61,257 nucleotides of DNA from an uncultured Trueperaceae bacterium. Lineage in GTDB: Bacteria; Deinococcota; Deinococci; Deinococcales; Trueperaceae. Where the stretch lies: the NCBI GenBank assembly GCA_913057165.1, contig CAJXNS010000006.1, positions 1 to 61,257 of the forward strand, in the 5' to 3' direction. Below, piece after piece: positions 49,250 through 58,553 of this stretch (its first letter is position 1; each line of letters opens with the position of its first letter). The notes under the pieces are model-generated. The model did no database searches. It was not told where the DNA came from and was given only the letters and a program-made list of their open reading frames with translations. Made by a program: the position numbers and the translations under genes.

Positions 49250-50665
49250 ATGGCGAAAAAGGATCCCAAGGCCGCCAAACGACCTAAATCCAGCGCCAAA
49301 ACACCCCAAAAGGGTGCCAAGAAGGGCGCGAAGGCACCAGCCGGCCGCGCCACCAAAAAGCCGAAGGTAGACCCCACCGTGGCTTCAGAACCGCTGCAAG
49401 AAGCGCCCACAGCCGGCACGCTTGAACGCTGGATCCAGACAGATGCCCTAAAGACACTCGTCGAAAACGCCACACAAGCCGGCACGGCAGACACCAGCGA
49501 GATCACCGAAGCGTTCAACAAGGCTGAGGTCGAGCGCGAGCTGCCCGCCGATGATCACGACTTTGAATCGGTCGTCCAGCATCTTGAGTCGTTAGGCGTG
49601 ACCGTCAGCGACCTAAGCGATGAAGAATCGGCAGCTGCCGTCACCGCCGCCGGTGATGAAGACCCGTCCGAGGAGGACGCGCTGGCCATGGGCGGCATTG
49701 CTGCCCTTGAAGCCCAAGCCGAAGCGGCCGCCATCGCCCAGGTTCGCACCAACGATCCCGTGCGCCAGTACTTGCATGAAATCGGGCGTGTCAAACTCCT
49801 ATCCCTCGAAGAAGAAATCAGTCTTGCGCGCAGGATTGAAGAGGGCGAAGCCGCCAAAGCGGAGCTTGATGGCCCCAAACCACCCAAGGACGAGCGTGAA
49901 CGTCGGCGCCTGCAGCGGATACACGAAGATGGCGAGATGGCCCGCCAACACCTCATTGAAGCCAACCTGCGGCTGGTCGTCAGTATCGCCAAGCGGTACA
50001 ACAACCGCGGCATGGGCTTTTTGGATTTGATTCAAGAAGGGAACCAAGGCCTCATCCGCGCCGTCGAAAAGTTCGAGTATCGGCGCCGCTACAAGTTCAG
50101 CACCTACGCCACCTGGTGGATCCGGCAGGCGATCAACCGCGCCATCGCCGATCAGTCCCGCACGATTCGCATTCCGGTCCACATGGTTGAGACCATCAAC
50201 AAACTCACCCGCACCGCCCGCACCCTTCAGCAGGAACTCTCGCGCGAACCAACCCACGCAGAGATTGCCCGAGCGATGGGGCCTGACTGGACAGCCGACA
50301 AAGTCGAAGAAACCTTCAAGGTCACCCGCGAACCGTTTAGTCTTGAGACCCCCGTCGGTGATGAGGATGACAGCCTGTACGGCGACTTCATCCCTGACGA
50401 TCAGATCGATAGCCCCCTCGATGAGGCCAGCCGGACGCTGCTCAACGACCACCTTGAGGATGCCCTACATAAGCTCACCGAACGCGAGCGCGAGGTGCTG
50501 CGCTTCCGTAAAGGCTTGGTGGACGGTCGTGAACACACCCTTGAAGAGGTCGGCAAGCATTTTGGCGTGACGCGAGAACGCATCCGCCAAATTGAGAACA
50601 AGGCCCTACGTAAACTCAAGTACCAAGAGAGCCGCAGCCGCGCGCTACGTGACTTCTTAGAGTAA
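49250..50665 (+). CDS. rpoD: RNA polymerase principal sigma factor (sigma-70)
   Basis: A 471-residue group 1 sigma factor. Region 1.2 starts at about residue 167 ([15 protein letters not shown]). Region 2 spans about 233-303 with [29 protein letters not shown] and the -10-recognition helix. Region 3 is at about 310-388, and region 4 at about 405-465 with the -35 helix-turn-helix [23 protein letters not shown]. The first 40 residues are a Lys/Ala/Pro-rich basic tail (11 Lys) followed by an acidic region 1.1-like stretch. The non-conserved insert between regions 1.2 and 2 is short. It directs housekeeping transcription, including the promoters seen here. Confidence 0.96.
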   Translation: MAKKDPKAAKRPKSSAKTPQKGAKKGAKAPAGRATKKPKVDPTVASEPLQEAPTAGTLERWIQTDALKTLVENATQAGTADTSEITEAFNKAEVERELPADDHDFESVVQHLESLGVTVSDLSDEESAAAVTAAGDEDPSEEDALAMGGIAALEAQAEAAAIAQVRTNDPVRQYLHEIGRVKLLSLEEEISLARRIEEGEAAKAELDGPKPPKDERERRRLQRIHEDGEMARQHLIEANLRLVVSIAKRYNNRGMGFLDLIQEGNQGLIRAVEKFEYRRRYKFSTYATWWIRQAINRAIADQSRTIRIPVHMVETINKLTRTARTLQQELSREPTHAEIARAMGPDWTADKVEETFKVTREPFSLETPVGDEDDSLYGDFIPDDQIDSPLDEASRTLLNDHLEDALHKLTEREREVLRFRKGLVDGREHTLEEVGKHFGVTRERIRQIENKALRKLKYQESRSRALRDFLE

Positions 50666-50695
50666 AGACCGGCACGCCAAGACGGCGTACCGGTC
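50664..50695. terminator. Hairpin between convergent sigma factor and TRAP permease genes
   Basis: GACCGG-C-ACGCC, an AAGAC loop and GGCGT-A-CCGGTC form an 11-bp stem with one mismatch (50667-50695), beginning one base after the rpoD stop. On the minus strand it is followed by TTTACT, so it may better serve the permease transcript, but it could stop both. Confidence 0.6.
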
Positions 50696-50721
50696 CCCAA
50701 AACGTGCGTTGGTCCTCACGG

Positions 50722-52815
50722 TTAGGCGGCGGCCACTTGCCCCTGGCTGCCACGCGAGCGAATCCAGTTCACCAGCAGGACGGTCACAATCACACCAAAA
50801 CCGGCCGCTTGCACCCACAGGCTGCTGTACAGCACAGCCACCACGCCCAGGCCGACAGCAATGCGCGAAATAGCCACCATGCGCGTGAACAGGAAGCCTT
50901 CAAGGGCGGCAGCGAACGCACCCAGCGCGGCAATGGCCAAAAGGACAGCCCACACCACGCTCAGCCACGGCCCACCCAACACGATTTGCGGGTGAAACAC
51001 CATGAATAGTGGGACAAGGTAAAGCCCTTTGGCGAACTTCCATGCCTCCACGCCGGTACGCATCGGGTTGGAATTCGCGATGCCTGCACCCGCAAACGCG
51101 GCCAGGGCCACCGGCGGTGTGACGTTGGAGTCTTGGGAGTACCAAAACACGAGCAGGTGCGCCACGATCAAAGGAATGCCGAACTCTTGGGTAAGCGCCG
51201 GTCCGGTCAAGACGATCAGCACGATGTAACTCGCGGTGACCGGCAGGCCCATACCCAAAATCAGGCTCGCAATGATGACCAGCAGCAAGGCGGCGATGAT
51301 ATTCCCGCCCGATAAGGAGAGCATCAACGAGGAGAACTTAAGCCCCAAGCCGGTGAGCCCAACCACGCCGACCACCACACCTGCCACGGCGGTGGCGACC
51401 GACACGGGTACGGCATTGCGCGCACCAATTTCCAGCGCTTGAACGGTATGCACGAACCCTCGCGCTAGGGCGTTGACCCACGATTCGCTGCGTTTACGTT
51501 CTTCAACCTGCAGGCCCGCACCAACCGTGGTTTGTGGCACGCCAGGCTCAATACCCATGGTGGCGTCCTTATCAACCGTGGGCGCGTGCCCAAGTTGAAT
51601 GCGGCGCACGATATAACGCAGAGCCGACACCACCAGAATCGCCACAATCGATACGAAGCCGACGCGTGCAGGCGAAATGTTTTGCAGCAGGTACCAAATC
51701 AGGATGCCAAGCGGCACGAGGAAGTGCCACCCACGTGCAATGACATTTTTGAGTTTCGGTAGTTCTTCAGCGGCCATGCCTTGCATGCCGCGTTTGGCTG
51801 CGATGATGTCCACGAACAGGTACACCGTCGAGAAGTACAAGATGGCTGGGAGGATTGCCATCCGCACGATCTCCACGTACGGCACGCGGGTGTACTCGGC
51901 GATCAAGAACGCACCGGCTCCCATAATGGGCGGCATGATCTGACCACCCGTGGATGCGGCGGCTTCCACCCCACCCGCCTCCTCGGGTTTGTACCCCAGT
52001 TTTTTCATGAGCGGGATGGTGAACGCACCGGTCGTCACCACGTTGGCAATCGCGCTGCCCGAAATGGAACCCATAAAACCAGATGCAATGACCGACGCTT
52101 TGGCGGGCCCACCGCGTTGCTTGCCGGCGCCGGCATAAGCGAGGTCGATGAAGAACTGGCCTGCTCCCGTAATTTCCAAGAATGCGCCAAACAGGATGAA
52201 GATGTAGACAAACGTCGCTGCGACACCCAGAGGGATGCCGAAGATGCCTTCCTGGCCAAGCCACAGTTGTGCCACGATGCGATCCACGTCGTAACCGCGG
52301 TGCTGCAGGACGCCCGGCAGGGTGATGAAGTCAATCGGGCCGCGTGGGCCGGTCATCGCGTACAGGATGAAGACAACCCCAATGATGGAAATCGTCGGAC
52401 CGATCACGCGCCGTGCGGCCTCAAGGACCACCACCGTACCGATGGTGCCCATCACGATGTCCTGCTGAATGAAGAAACCTGCGCGGTTGATGAGCGTATC
52501 CAGATTGAAGATGAGGTAACCGGTTGCGGCCACACCGCCAAACATGAAGGTCAGGTCGACCGGCCAGCGCACCCAAGGTTTGGCGCTTGACGGGAACATC
52601 AAGAACGCCAGAATGAGGATAAAGAGCAGGTGGCCGCCCCGTTGATAGAAGAGGTTAAGGGGCGTCACCCCTGCGGTGTACAGCTGAAAAAGCGACAGGC
52701 TGATGCCGGCGAGTGCGATAAAGATAGCGACCGCTTTGGCGCCCTTCGAGACGGGAAGAGGTTCTTGCGGTGCCTGACCTTCGCTGCCACGTTGGGCGGC
52801 AAGATCGGGTCTCAT
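50722..52815 (-). CDS. TRAP transporter fused permease (4TM-12TM, TAXI type)
   Basis: A 697-residue polytopic membrane protein in which the small (4-TM) and large (12-TM) TRAP permease subunits are fused, as is usual for TAXI-type systems. Typical stretches are GVEAAASTGGQIMPPIMGAGAFLIAEYTRVPY and LILGMGLPVTASYIVL. It uses the Na+ or H+ gradient to import a substrate delivered by the binding protein encoded two genes upstream. The ATG at 52815 overlaps the DUF1850 gene by 4 nt. The ligand is unknown; characterised TAXI systems take up acidic amino acids or other carboxylates. Confidence 0.93.
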   Translation of the reverse strand: MRPDLAAQRGSEGQAPQEPLPVSKGAKAVAIFIALAGISLSLFQLYTAGVTPLNLFYQRGGHLLFILILAFLMFPSSAKPWVRWPVDLTFMFGGVAATGYLIFNLDTLINRAGFFIQQDIVMGTIGTVVVLEAARRVIGPTISIIGVVFILYAMTGPRGPIDFITLPGVLQHRGYDVDRIVAQLWLGQEGIFGIPLGVAATFVYIFILFGAFLEITGAGQFFIDLAYAGAGKQRGGPAKASVIASGFMGSISGSAIANVVTTGAFTIPLMKKLGYKPEEAGGVEAAASTGGQIMPPIMGAGAFLIAEYTRVPYVEIVRMAILPAILYFSTVYLFVDIIAAKRGMQGMAAEELPKLKNVIARGWHFLVPLGILIWYLLQNISPARVGFVSIVAILVVSALRYIVRRIQLGHAPTVDKDATMGIEPGVPQTTVGAGLQVEERKRSESWVNALARGFVHTVQALEIGARNAVPVSVATAVAGVVVGVVGLTGLGLKFSSLMLSLSGGNIIAALLLVIIASLILGMGLPVTASYIVLIVLTGPALTQEFGIPLIVAHLLVFWYSQDSNVTPPVALAAFAGAGIANSNPMRTGVEAWKFAKGLYLVPLFMVFHPQIVLGGPWLSVVWAVLLAIAALGAFAAALEGFLFTRMVAISRIAVGLGVVAVLYSSLWVQAAGFGVIVTVLLVNWIRSRGSQGQVAAA

Positions 52816-53324
52816 GGTGTCGCCTCCACGCCGATGACCACCCGGCGTCCAGCGGCCACCTCAGAAAGGTTCCATGCGTTATTGCCTTGCACGAGCGTGT
52901 GGTTCACCCGGTCGCTGCCGACACGGATGAGCAGCCCTGGTTGCGGGACTTTGCTGTTGATGTCGTAAACCCAGTAACCGCCGTTTCCGTCACTTTCAAG
53001 CCGTCCTCTTCCAGGAATGTGACCCAAGCCGGCGTCGAAGGCGGGCATATGGCTGTGCGTCAGCATGATTTCGTTCTCCTTCACGGTGAAATAGTCCCGA
53101 ACGCGAATGCCCGTCACGGAGTGGTTCCAAGCCAGGTGCCAGTCCGGAGGGTCATGGAGGTCAATCGCAAAATAGATTTCTTGGCTTTCAAAATCGCGAA
53201 CGGTGAGGGTGGGGTTGGCGGCCGCCCAGCTTGCGAACACGAGCAGGAGGCCGGTGAGGAGAAGCGGAGGGGTTGCAAGCAACCCCTCCGCCATCCAGCG
53301 TGGGCGGGTTTTGAGCGCCCACAC
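52812..53324 (-). CDS. DUF1850-family exported protein linked to TRAP-TAXI transport
   Basis: A protein of about 170 residues with the DUF1850 pattern: FAIDLHDPPDWHLAWNHSVTGIRVRDYF, then THSHMPAFDAGLGH, and a closing stretch ending RVVIGVEATP. Such proteins occur almost only beside fused TAXI permeases; their function is unknown. I chose the GTG at 53324, which lies 7 nt after the binding-protein stop and gives a signal peptide with a basic n-region (ALKTRPR) before the hydrophobic core. An ATG at 53294 would lack the positive charge. Confidence 0.78.
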   Translation of the reverse strand: MWALKTRPRWMAEGLLATPPLLLTGLLLVFASWAAANPTLTVRDFESQEIYFAIDLHDPPDWHLAWNHSVTGIRVRDYFTVKENEIMLTHSHMPAFDAGLGHIPGRGRLESDGNGGYWVYDINSKVPQPGLLIRVGSDRVNHTLVQGNNAWNLSEVAAGRRVVIGVEATP

Positions 53325-53331
53325 GACGTCG

Positions 53332-54315
53332 TTAGTTCGGCGGCAACAGGTCCGCAGGAACGTCGTAGCCGTTGTCTTGGTAGTACTGGACCGCGGCAGG
53401 GTGGAGCGGAATGGGTGACGCAGCGAGCGCAAGCTCAGGCGTCGTGTTGTTCGCGCTCGGGTGCACCGCGATGACTTCATCGATGTTGCTGTACAGCGCA
53501 TCAAGGAAGTCGTACGCCAGCTGGTCGTCCATTTCAGCAGCCACCAAGATCACGTTGGGCGTACCGATGGTGGTGACGTCCTCGTCCACACCTGGGTACG
53601 TACCGGCTGCGAGGGTGACGGGCGCAAACACTTCGCTGGCGCCAAGGCCGTTCTCGAGCTCATCGCCGGTGATGCTGACGATATGGATATCGCGGGTGGT
53701 GGCCAAATCCAAGATCGAGCTGGTGGGCGGGCCGACCGACCAGAAGCCAGCATCAATGTCACCGTCGCGAAGGGCAGCGGCGGTTTCGTTGAAGTTGAGG
53801 CGCTGTTCGCTGATGTCGTCGTAGGTGATCCCGTTGGCTTCAAGGATCGAGGCGGCGGACACTTCGGTACCACTGCCAGGAGCACCAACGGAGACGCGCT
53901 TACCAACGAGGTCGGCGAGGCTTTCAATGCCCGAGTCGGCAAGCGTCACCAGGTGGACGGTGTTGGCGTACGCCACACCAAGGGCGCGCAGGTTCGGCAG
54001 CTGGGGCGGTTCGCCTTCGCCACCGAAGTTGCCGGTGCCGGTGTAGGCCTGAAGCACCGTATCCGCCAGGGCGAGAGCGATGTCGGCGTCGCCACGGGCG
54101 ATGTTGCCCGAGTTTTCAACCGATGCGCCGGTCACCTCAGCGGCGGCGGTGTAGCCGTCCACGTGGTTGTTGATGATTTCGGCGTACGCCCCACCGGTTG
54201 GGTAGTACGTGCCGCCGGTACCACCGGTAGCAATCGACAGGCTGCCCTGAGCGGCGGCCATGCCTGCGAACAGAGACGTAGCGGCCAAGGCCGCGATCCA
54301 AGTGCGGATTCGCAT
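53332..54315 (-). CDS. TAXI-family TRAP transporter solute-binding protein
   Basis: A 327-residue protein with a signal peptide (MRIRTWIAALAATSLFAGMAAAQ) and the TAXI signature LSIATGGTGGTYYPTGGAYAEIIN. Later family segments are GKRVSVGAPGSGTEVSA and DAGFWSVGPPTSSI. It binds the substrate in the periplasm for the fused permease. The ATG at 54315 has an AGGAGG Shine-Dalgarno at 7 nt. It heads the TRAP operon and is divergent from the GH127 gene across a 318-nt gap. Confidence 0.93.
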   Translation of the reverse strand: MRIRTWIAALAATSLFAGMAAAQGSLSIATGGTGGTYYPTGGAYAEIINNHVDGYTAAAEVTGASVENSGNIARGDADIALALADTVLQAYTGTGNFGGEGEPPQLPNLRALGVAYANTVHLVTLADSGIESLADLVGKRVSVGAPGSGTEVSAASILEANGITYDDISEQRLNFNETAAALRDGDIDAGFWSVGPPTSSILDLATTRDIHIVSITGDELENGLGASEVFAPVTLAAGTYPGVDEDVTTIGTPNVILVAAEMDDQLAYDFLDALYSNIDEVIAVHPSANNTTPELALAASPIPLHPAAVQYYQDNGYDVPADLLPPN

Positions 54316-54384
54316 AACAAACCTCCTAAGTTTTTGCTTACGCCCGTTTTGTATCACATCAAATTGAGCTTCACCCGTTCGTAT

Positions 54385-54402
54385 TGTTGTCCAGGGACAA
54401 CA
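54385..54402. promoter_or_regulatory. 18-bp palindrome in the TRAP/GH127 divergent gap
   Basis: TGTTGTCC-AG-GGACAACA is a perfect 8-2-8 inverted repeat about 70 bp before the TAXI binding-protein gene. It is a strong candidate operator for the TRAP operon. The remainder of the 318-nt gap (54316-54633) contains A/T-rich blocks on the TRAP side without a confident -35/-10 pair, and the GH127 promoter and leader on the other side. No gene is seen in it. Confidence 0.5.
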
Positions 54403-54499
54403 GTCCTCCCGCGTGTTTTGCCGTGACGCAATAATTTTTTGCAGAACGAGGCAACTGGCGGCATCTTGCGGTCCAGGAGGGGCACCAGAGGCCACCCGG

Positions 54500-54528
54500 T
54501 TGCAATTGTGAGCGTTCACATATAGACT
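54500..54528 (+). promoter_or_regulatory. LacI-type operator inside the GH127 promoter
   Basis: TTGCAA (54500-54505) and TAGACT (54523-54528) are spaced 17 bp. Between them lies TGTGAGCGTTCACA (54507-54520), a near-perfect palindrome with a central CG and one mismatched pair, the form used by LacI/GalR-type repressors of sugar genes. The leader of about 100 nt also contains a 7-bp hairpin, CCGACCG/CGGTCGG (54580-54603). No LacI-type gene is in the window. Confidence 0.6.
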
Positions 54529-54633
54529 ATGCACACAAGTCATTACAGCCGAGCCATCACCCACGATTGTGGCCCGCTTCCGACCGCGCTTCATGCCGGT
54601 CGGGTTCGCCTGAATTGCCGAAAGGACACCGTC

Positions 54634-56568
54634 ATGCATCCCACCCTGCGTCCGATCCCCTTCCATGAAGTTGAACTACAAGACCGCTTTTGGAACGAGC
54701 GCTTAGAAACCGTCCTCAGGCGCACCATCCCCAGCCAACACCGTCAACTGGAACAACACGGCTACTTCGAAACGCTCGACGTCACCAAACCCGCACCCCC
54801 GTTAAGCATTCCCCGCAACGAGCACGGCTTCACCACCCAAATCTTTTGGGACTCCGACTTTGGCAAATGGATCGAAGCGGCAAGCTACGCCCTACGTCAC
54901 GAACGCGACAGCACCATCGAAGCGCAGGTGGACAGCCTCGTGGAGCGCCTTCAAGCCGCCCAAGCCGCAGATGGCTACCTCAACCTCTGGTACCAAGGTC
55001 GCGAACCTGACCAGCGCTGGACGAACCTTCGCGACAACCACGAGCTGTACAACGCCGGGCACCTACTGGAAGGCGCCATCGCCTACCACCAAGCCACCGG
55101 CAAACGCACCCTCCTCGACGTCATGGAACGCTACGTGGACCACATCCGCACCACATTCGGGCCAGAGGCCACCCAGCAACCCGGCTATCCAGGGCACCAA
55201 GAGATCGAACTGGCCCTCATCAAGCTATACGACCACACCGGCGACCGCCGACACCTCGACCTAGCGGTCTACTTCATTAACCAACGAGGCGCCCAACCGC
55301 ACTATTTCGATGAGGAAGCCACAGCCCGCGGAGAAAACCCCGACGACTTCCACCAACAAACCCACGAATACAGCCAGTCACACCTGCCGGTCCGTGACCA
55401 AACCAAAGCCGTGGGCCACTCCGTCCGCGCCATGTACATGTACGCCAGCATGGCCGACCTCGCGATCTTGACCGACGACGACAGCCTCAGGCAGGCCTGC
55501 GAAACCCTATGGGAGGACGTGACCCGCACACGCATGTACGTCACCGGCGGGTTTGGATCATCAGAAGCCAACGAAGGTTTCACCGAAGATTACGACCTGC
55601 CCAATGAAAGCGCCTACGCAGAAACGTGCGCGTCGGTCGCCATGGTGTTTTGGGCCAACCGCATGGCCAACATGACCCTCGATCGGAAGTACGCCGACAT
55701 CATGGAGCTCGCGCTGTTCAACGGCGCCCTCGCCGGCTTGTCACAAGACGGCGAGCACTACTTCTACGACAACAAACTCAGCAGCGACGGTGAGGACCGC
55801 CGCTGGGCGTGGCACCCATGCCCCTGCTGCACCATGAACGTCTCACGCCTCGTCGCATCCATCGGGCATTACTTCTACGCCGCCAGTGACGACGCGCTCG
55901 CCGTTCACCTGTACGGCAGCAGCGCCACAACCGTGGCGCTCGCCGGCACCAGCGTCCACGTCAAACAAACCACCGACTACCCATGGGGCGACCGTATCGA
56001 ACTCGAGGTTGAACCTGAACAAGCGGCTGAATTCACCCTGCATCTCAGGCTGCCCGCCTGGTGTGACGCGCCGGCGGTGACCCTGAACGGAGAAGCCGTG
56101 CCGTTAGAAGGCTCGGTCACGAACGGCTACCTTGCTTTAACGCGCACCTGGCACCCAGGTGACCGCCTCACATTGCACCTTCCCATGTCACCGAAACGCG
56201 TCTACGCCCACCCAAGCGTGAAGGCCGACCTCGGGCGCGTGGCCCTCAAGCGGGGCCCGTTCGTGTACTGCCTCGAAGCCGCCGACAACCCCGGCGTAGA
56301 CATTCACGGGGTTTCGCTCCCACCCACCACGGGTATCCAAGAAATGCGCAGCGACACTCCGGTCGCAGGCGCGATCGTTCTTAAGGCCCACGGTCTGCAG
56401 CCAGACATCGCGTCCTGGGGAGGCGAACTCTACGCCACGTCCACCCCAAGCACAAAAGAGGTCGCCCTCACCGCCGTGCCGTACTACCTTTGGGCCAACC
56501 GTGAGCCGGGACCCATGACGGTCTGGATTCGCGAAGATGGCCCGCGGCCTGGCGCATCAACTGACTGA
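54634..56568 (+). CDS. GH127-family beta-L-arabinofuranosidase
   Basis: A 644-residue glycoside hydrolase with an (alpha/alpha)6 barrel followed by beta domains. Residues matching the Bifidobacterium enzyme HypBA1 are visible: Glu314 (general acid/base), Glu330 and Cys332 (Zn ligands in YAETCASV), and Cys398/Cys399 in HPCPCCTMN, one being the nucleophile and one a Zn ligand. It has no signal peptide, so it probably acts in the cytoplasm on imported beta-L-arabinosides. The ATG at 54634 was chosen because it follows an AAAGGA Shine-Dalgarno and begins the family N-terminus; an upstream ATG at 54529 directly abuts the -10 box. It yields L-arabinose for AraA. Confidence 0.9.
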   Translation: MHPTLRPIPFHEVELQDRFWNERLETVLRRTIPSQHRQLEQHGYFETLDVTKPAPPLSIPRNEHGFTTQIFWDSDFGKWIEAASYALRHERDSTIEAQVDSLVERLQAAQAADGYLNLWYQGREPDQRWTNLRDNHELYNAGHLLEGAIAYHQATGKRTLLDVMERYVDHIRTTFGPEATQQPGYPGHQEIELALIKLYDHTGDRRHLDLAVYFINQRGAQPHYFDEEATARGENPDDFHQQTHEYSQSHLPVRDQTKAVGHSVRAMYMYASMADLAILTDDDSLRQACETLWEDVTRTRMYVTGGFGSSEANEGFTEDYDLPNESAYAETCASVAMVFWANRMANMTLDRKYADIMELALFNGALAGLSQDGEHYFYDNKLSSDGEDRRWAWHPCPCCTMNVSRLVASIGHYFYAASDDALAVHLYGSSATTVALAGTSVHVKQTTDYPWGDRIELEVEPEQAAEFTLHLRLPAWCDAPAVTLNGEAVPLEGSVTNGYLALTRTWHPGDRLTLHLPMSPKRVYAHPSVKADLGRVALKRGPFVYCLEAADNPGVDIHGVSLPPTTGIQEMRSDTPVAGAIVLKAHGLQPDIASWGGELYATSTPSTKEVALTAVPYYLWANREPGPMTVWIREDGPRPGASTD

Positions 56569-56654
56569 CATCGTCGAAGGTCAACCGTCTCGGCCCCAGG
56601 TTGATCCCGCCCCCGCCCCGAAACCGAAGCCCCCATTCCCGAAAGGAACACCCC

Positions 56655-57473
56655 ATGATCTACCAACACATTCAAGGCGCGAAGGTTCCTGCGCTCGGTT
56701 ACGGCACCTGGCAGATTGAAGGCGACACCTGCCGCGAAGGTGTAGAGCATGCGCTCGCCATCGGTTACCGCCACATCGACACCGCCCAAGGCTACGAGAA
56801 CGAGGATCAAGTCGGCACCGGCATCAAAAACAGCGGCGTGCCTCGCGACCAAATCTGGCTGACCTCCAAGTTGCGTCCCGATTGGTTTGACGCCGACACG
56901 GCACGCAAGCGCACCGAAGAGAGCCTGAGTAAGCTGCAGACCGACTACCTTGATCTGTTCCTGCTTCACTGGCCCAACGACGAGGTGCCGCTTGAAGAAA
57001 CCCTCGGCGTGATGCGCGAGTTTCAAGACGCCGGCCGCATTCGGCACATCGGCATTTCAAACTTCACACCGACGCAAATGCGCAAAGCCAACGACATTCT
57101 GCGGGTGTTCACCAACCAGGTTGAGTACCACCCCTACCTGCACCAGCGCTTCGTGCGCGAGACCGCCAAGGACCTCGGGATGCTCGTGACGGCCTACAGC
57201 CCCATCGCCCAAGGTGCCGTGTTGGATGACCCCACCCTGAACGAGATCGGTGCGGCGCACGGCAAGTCAGCCGTGCAAGTCACCTTGCGTTGGTTGATTC
57301 AGCAGGACGACGTCGCCGCCATCCCCAAAGCGGCCAGCGCATCACACCGCGAAAGTAACTTCGACATTTTCGATTTCGAACTTAGCGACGACGAGATGAA
57401 GGCTGTGCACGCCTTAGAACGCGAGCAACGACTTATCGAATCGCCCTATTCACCTGCCTGGGAGCGCGGTTAA
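56655..57473 (+). CDS. Aldo/keto reductase
   Basis: A 272-residue AKR with the tetrad Asp and Tyr in YRHIDTAQGYENE, Lys in WLTSKLRPDWF and His in FLLHWPND, and the IPKAASASHRESN cofactor segment. It is a close paralogue of the AKR at 25038-25856, with the same length and long identical stretches (VEYHPYLHQRF, GYRHIDTAQGY). It follows the GH127 gene by 86 nt on the same strand and has a GAAAGGAA Shine-Dalgarno. In this context it could reduce an arabinose-derived or other sugar carbonyl, but the substrate is not known. Confidence 0.88.
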   Translation: MIYQHIQGAKVPALGYGTWQIEGDTCREGVEHALAIGYRHIDTAQGYENEDQVGTGIKNSGVPRDQIWLTSKLRPDWFDADTARKRTEESLSKLQTDYLDLFLLHWPNDEVPLEETLGVMREFQDAGRIRHIGISNFTPTQMRKANDILRVFTNQVEYHPYLHQRFVRETAKDLGMLVTAYSPIAQGAVLDDPTLNEIGAAHGKSAVQVTLRWLIQQDDVAAIPKAASASHRESNFDIFDFELSDDEMKAVHALEREQRLIESPYSPAWERG

Positions 57474-57498
57474 AGACGCGCACCACCCCCATGCACAA

Positions 57499-57532
57499 CA
57501 CGAGGGGCGGGCCAGCAGGCCCGCCCCTCGTG
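57499..57532. terminator. Strong terminator between convergent sugar operons
   Basis: A perfect 15-bp GC-rich stem (57499-57513 with 57518-57532) with an AGCA loop lies 26 nt past the AKR stop and 17 nt from the end of the opposite dehydrogenase gene. It lacks a good T-run on either side, but the symmetric position between converging genes suggests a bidirectional stop. Confidence 0.7.
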
Positions 57533-57548
57533 CATAAGTTGCAGATGC

Positions 57549-58553
57549 CTACAGCTCGACGCTGCTTTTGATCACACCATCAGCCCGCGAGGCCTGAAGT
57601 TCAAAAGCCCGAGGTGACTCGTCTAACGAAAAGCGATGCGTGACCAGCGGCTCAAACGTCACGAGTTTGCGCTCAACGAGCTCAATGGCACGCGGGTACA
57701 CGTGCCCCATCCGTCGCGCCATCTTGATCGTCAGACCCTTGCGCCTAACCAGCGCGGCGTCCATGGAAAAGCGGTTGCCTTCAGGAATGCCAACCAGCAC
57801 CAGCTTGCCGCCGATACGCGTGAGCTTGGCGGCATCTTCAGGCCCACGCTGCGCGTCGGTGGCCTCGATCACCACATCAACCCCGCGCGGACCGAGGGCG
57901 TCTTTCGCCTCGTCAACACTGGCAAACGCATGCTCCGCACCGAGACGGAGGGCCAGTTCACGCCGCTCGGGGATCGGGTCCACCACCACACGCAAACCGG
58001 CACCGCTGGCCCCCGCCACCTGCAGGACCAGTAGGCCAATCGGTCCGCAACCCACCACCCCAACCGAATCAAGCGGCCGCAAGTGCGCTAAGTCCAGCGC
58101 GTGAAGGGCCACGCCGAGCGGTTCGAGCATGGCGGCGTCGGTCGGCGTGAACGACTCAGGGACCGCAACGATCTCTTCGGGTCGCGCGACCACGTACTCC
58201 GCGAGGGCGCCATGGTACGGCGGCACCCCTGAAAACTTCACGTTCGGACACAAGTTCGGGTGGCCTTCAGCACACCATTCACACGCCCCGCAAGCACGGT
58301 TGGGGTCCACCGCCACCAGGGTCCCTTTAGGCAGGGGACCGTCTTCCATCACCTCAGCGGCAAACTCGTGCCCAAGGATGTGCGGCTCGTTGGGTCGGTC
58401 GCTCCCGATGGCGCCTTCAAGGTAGTAGTGCAGGTCGCTACCGCATACCGTCACCGCGCGCGTGGCCAAAAGGATCTGGTCGGCGTCCGGTGTTGGGTCA
58501 GGCGCGGTCTCCACGCGAATATCTTTCACACCGTGCAGCCGCGCGGCCTTCAT
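57549..58553 (-). CDS. Zinc-dependent polyol/alcohol dehydrogenase (MDR family)
   Basis: A 334-residue medium-chain dehydrogenase. Catalytic zinc residues are Cys in VCGSDLHYY and His-Glu in LGHEFAAEV; the structural zinc site has four Cys in [17 protein letters not shown]. The NAD site is [12 protein letters not shown] followed by [12 protein letters not shown]. It resembles sorbitol, L-idonate or arabitol dehydrogenases. It is co-transcribed with araA (4-nt overlap), so an arabinose-related polyol or sugar acid is a plausible substrate. The exact substrate is unknown. Confidence 0.88.
   Translation of the reverse strand: MKAARLHGVKDIRVETAPDPTPDADQILLATRAVTVCGSDLHYYLEGAIGSDRPNEPHILGHEFAAEVMEDGPLPKGTLVAVDPNRACGACEWCAEGHPNLCPNVKFSGVPPYHGALAEYVVARPEEIVAVPESFTPTDAAMLEPLGVALHALDLAHLRPLDSVGVVGCGPIGLLVLQVAGASGAGLRVVVDPIPERRELALRLGAEHAFASVDEAKDALGPRGVDVVIEATDAQRGPEDAAKLTRIGGKLVLVGIPEGNRFSMDAALVRRKGLTIKMARRMGHVYPRAIELVERKLVTFEPLVTHRFSLDESPRAFELQASRADGVIKSSVEL

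Noticed and set aside
54507-54520. CRP binding site upstream of GH127
   Set aside because: TGTGA and TCACA are present, but the gap is 4 bp instead of 6 and the centre is CG, which fits a LacI-family operator better.
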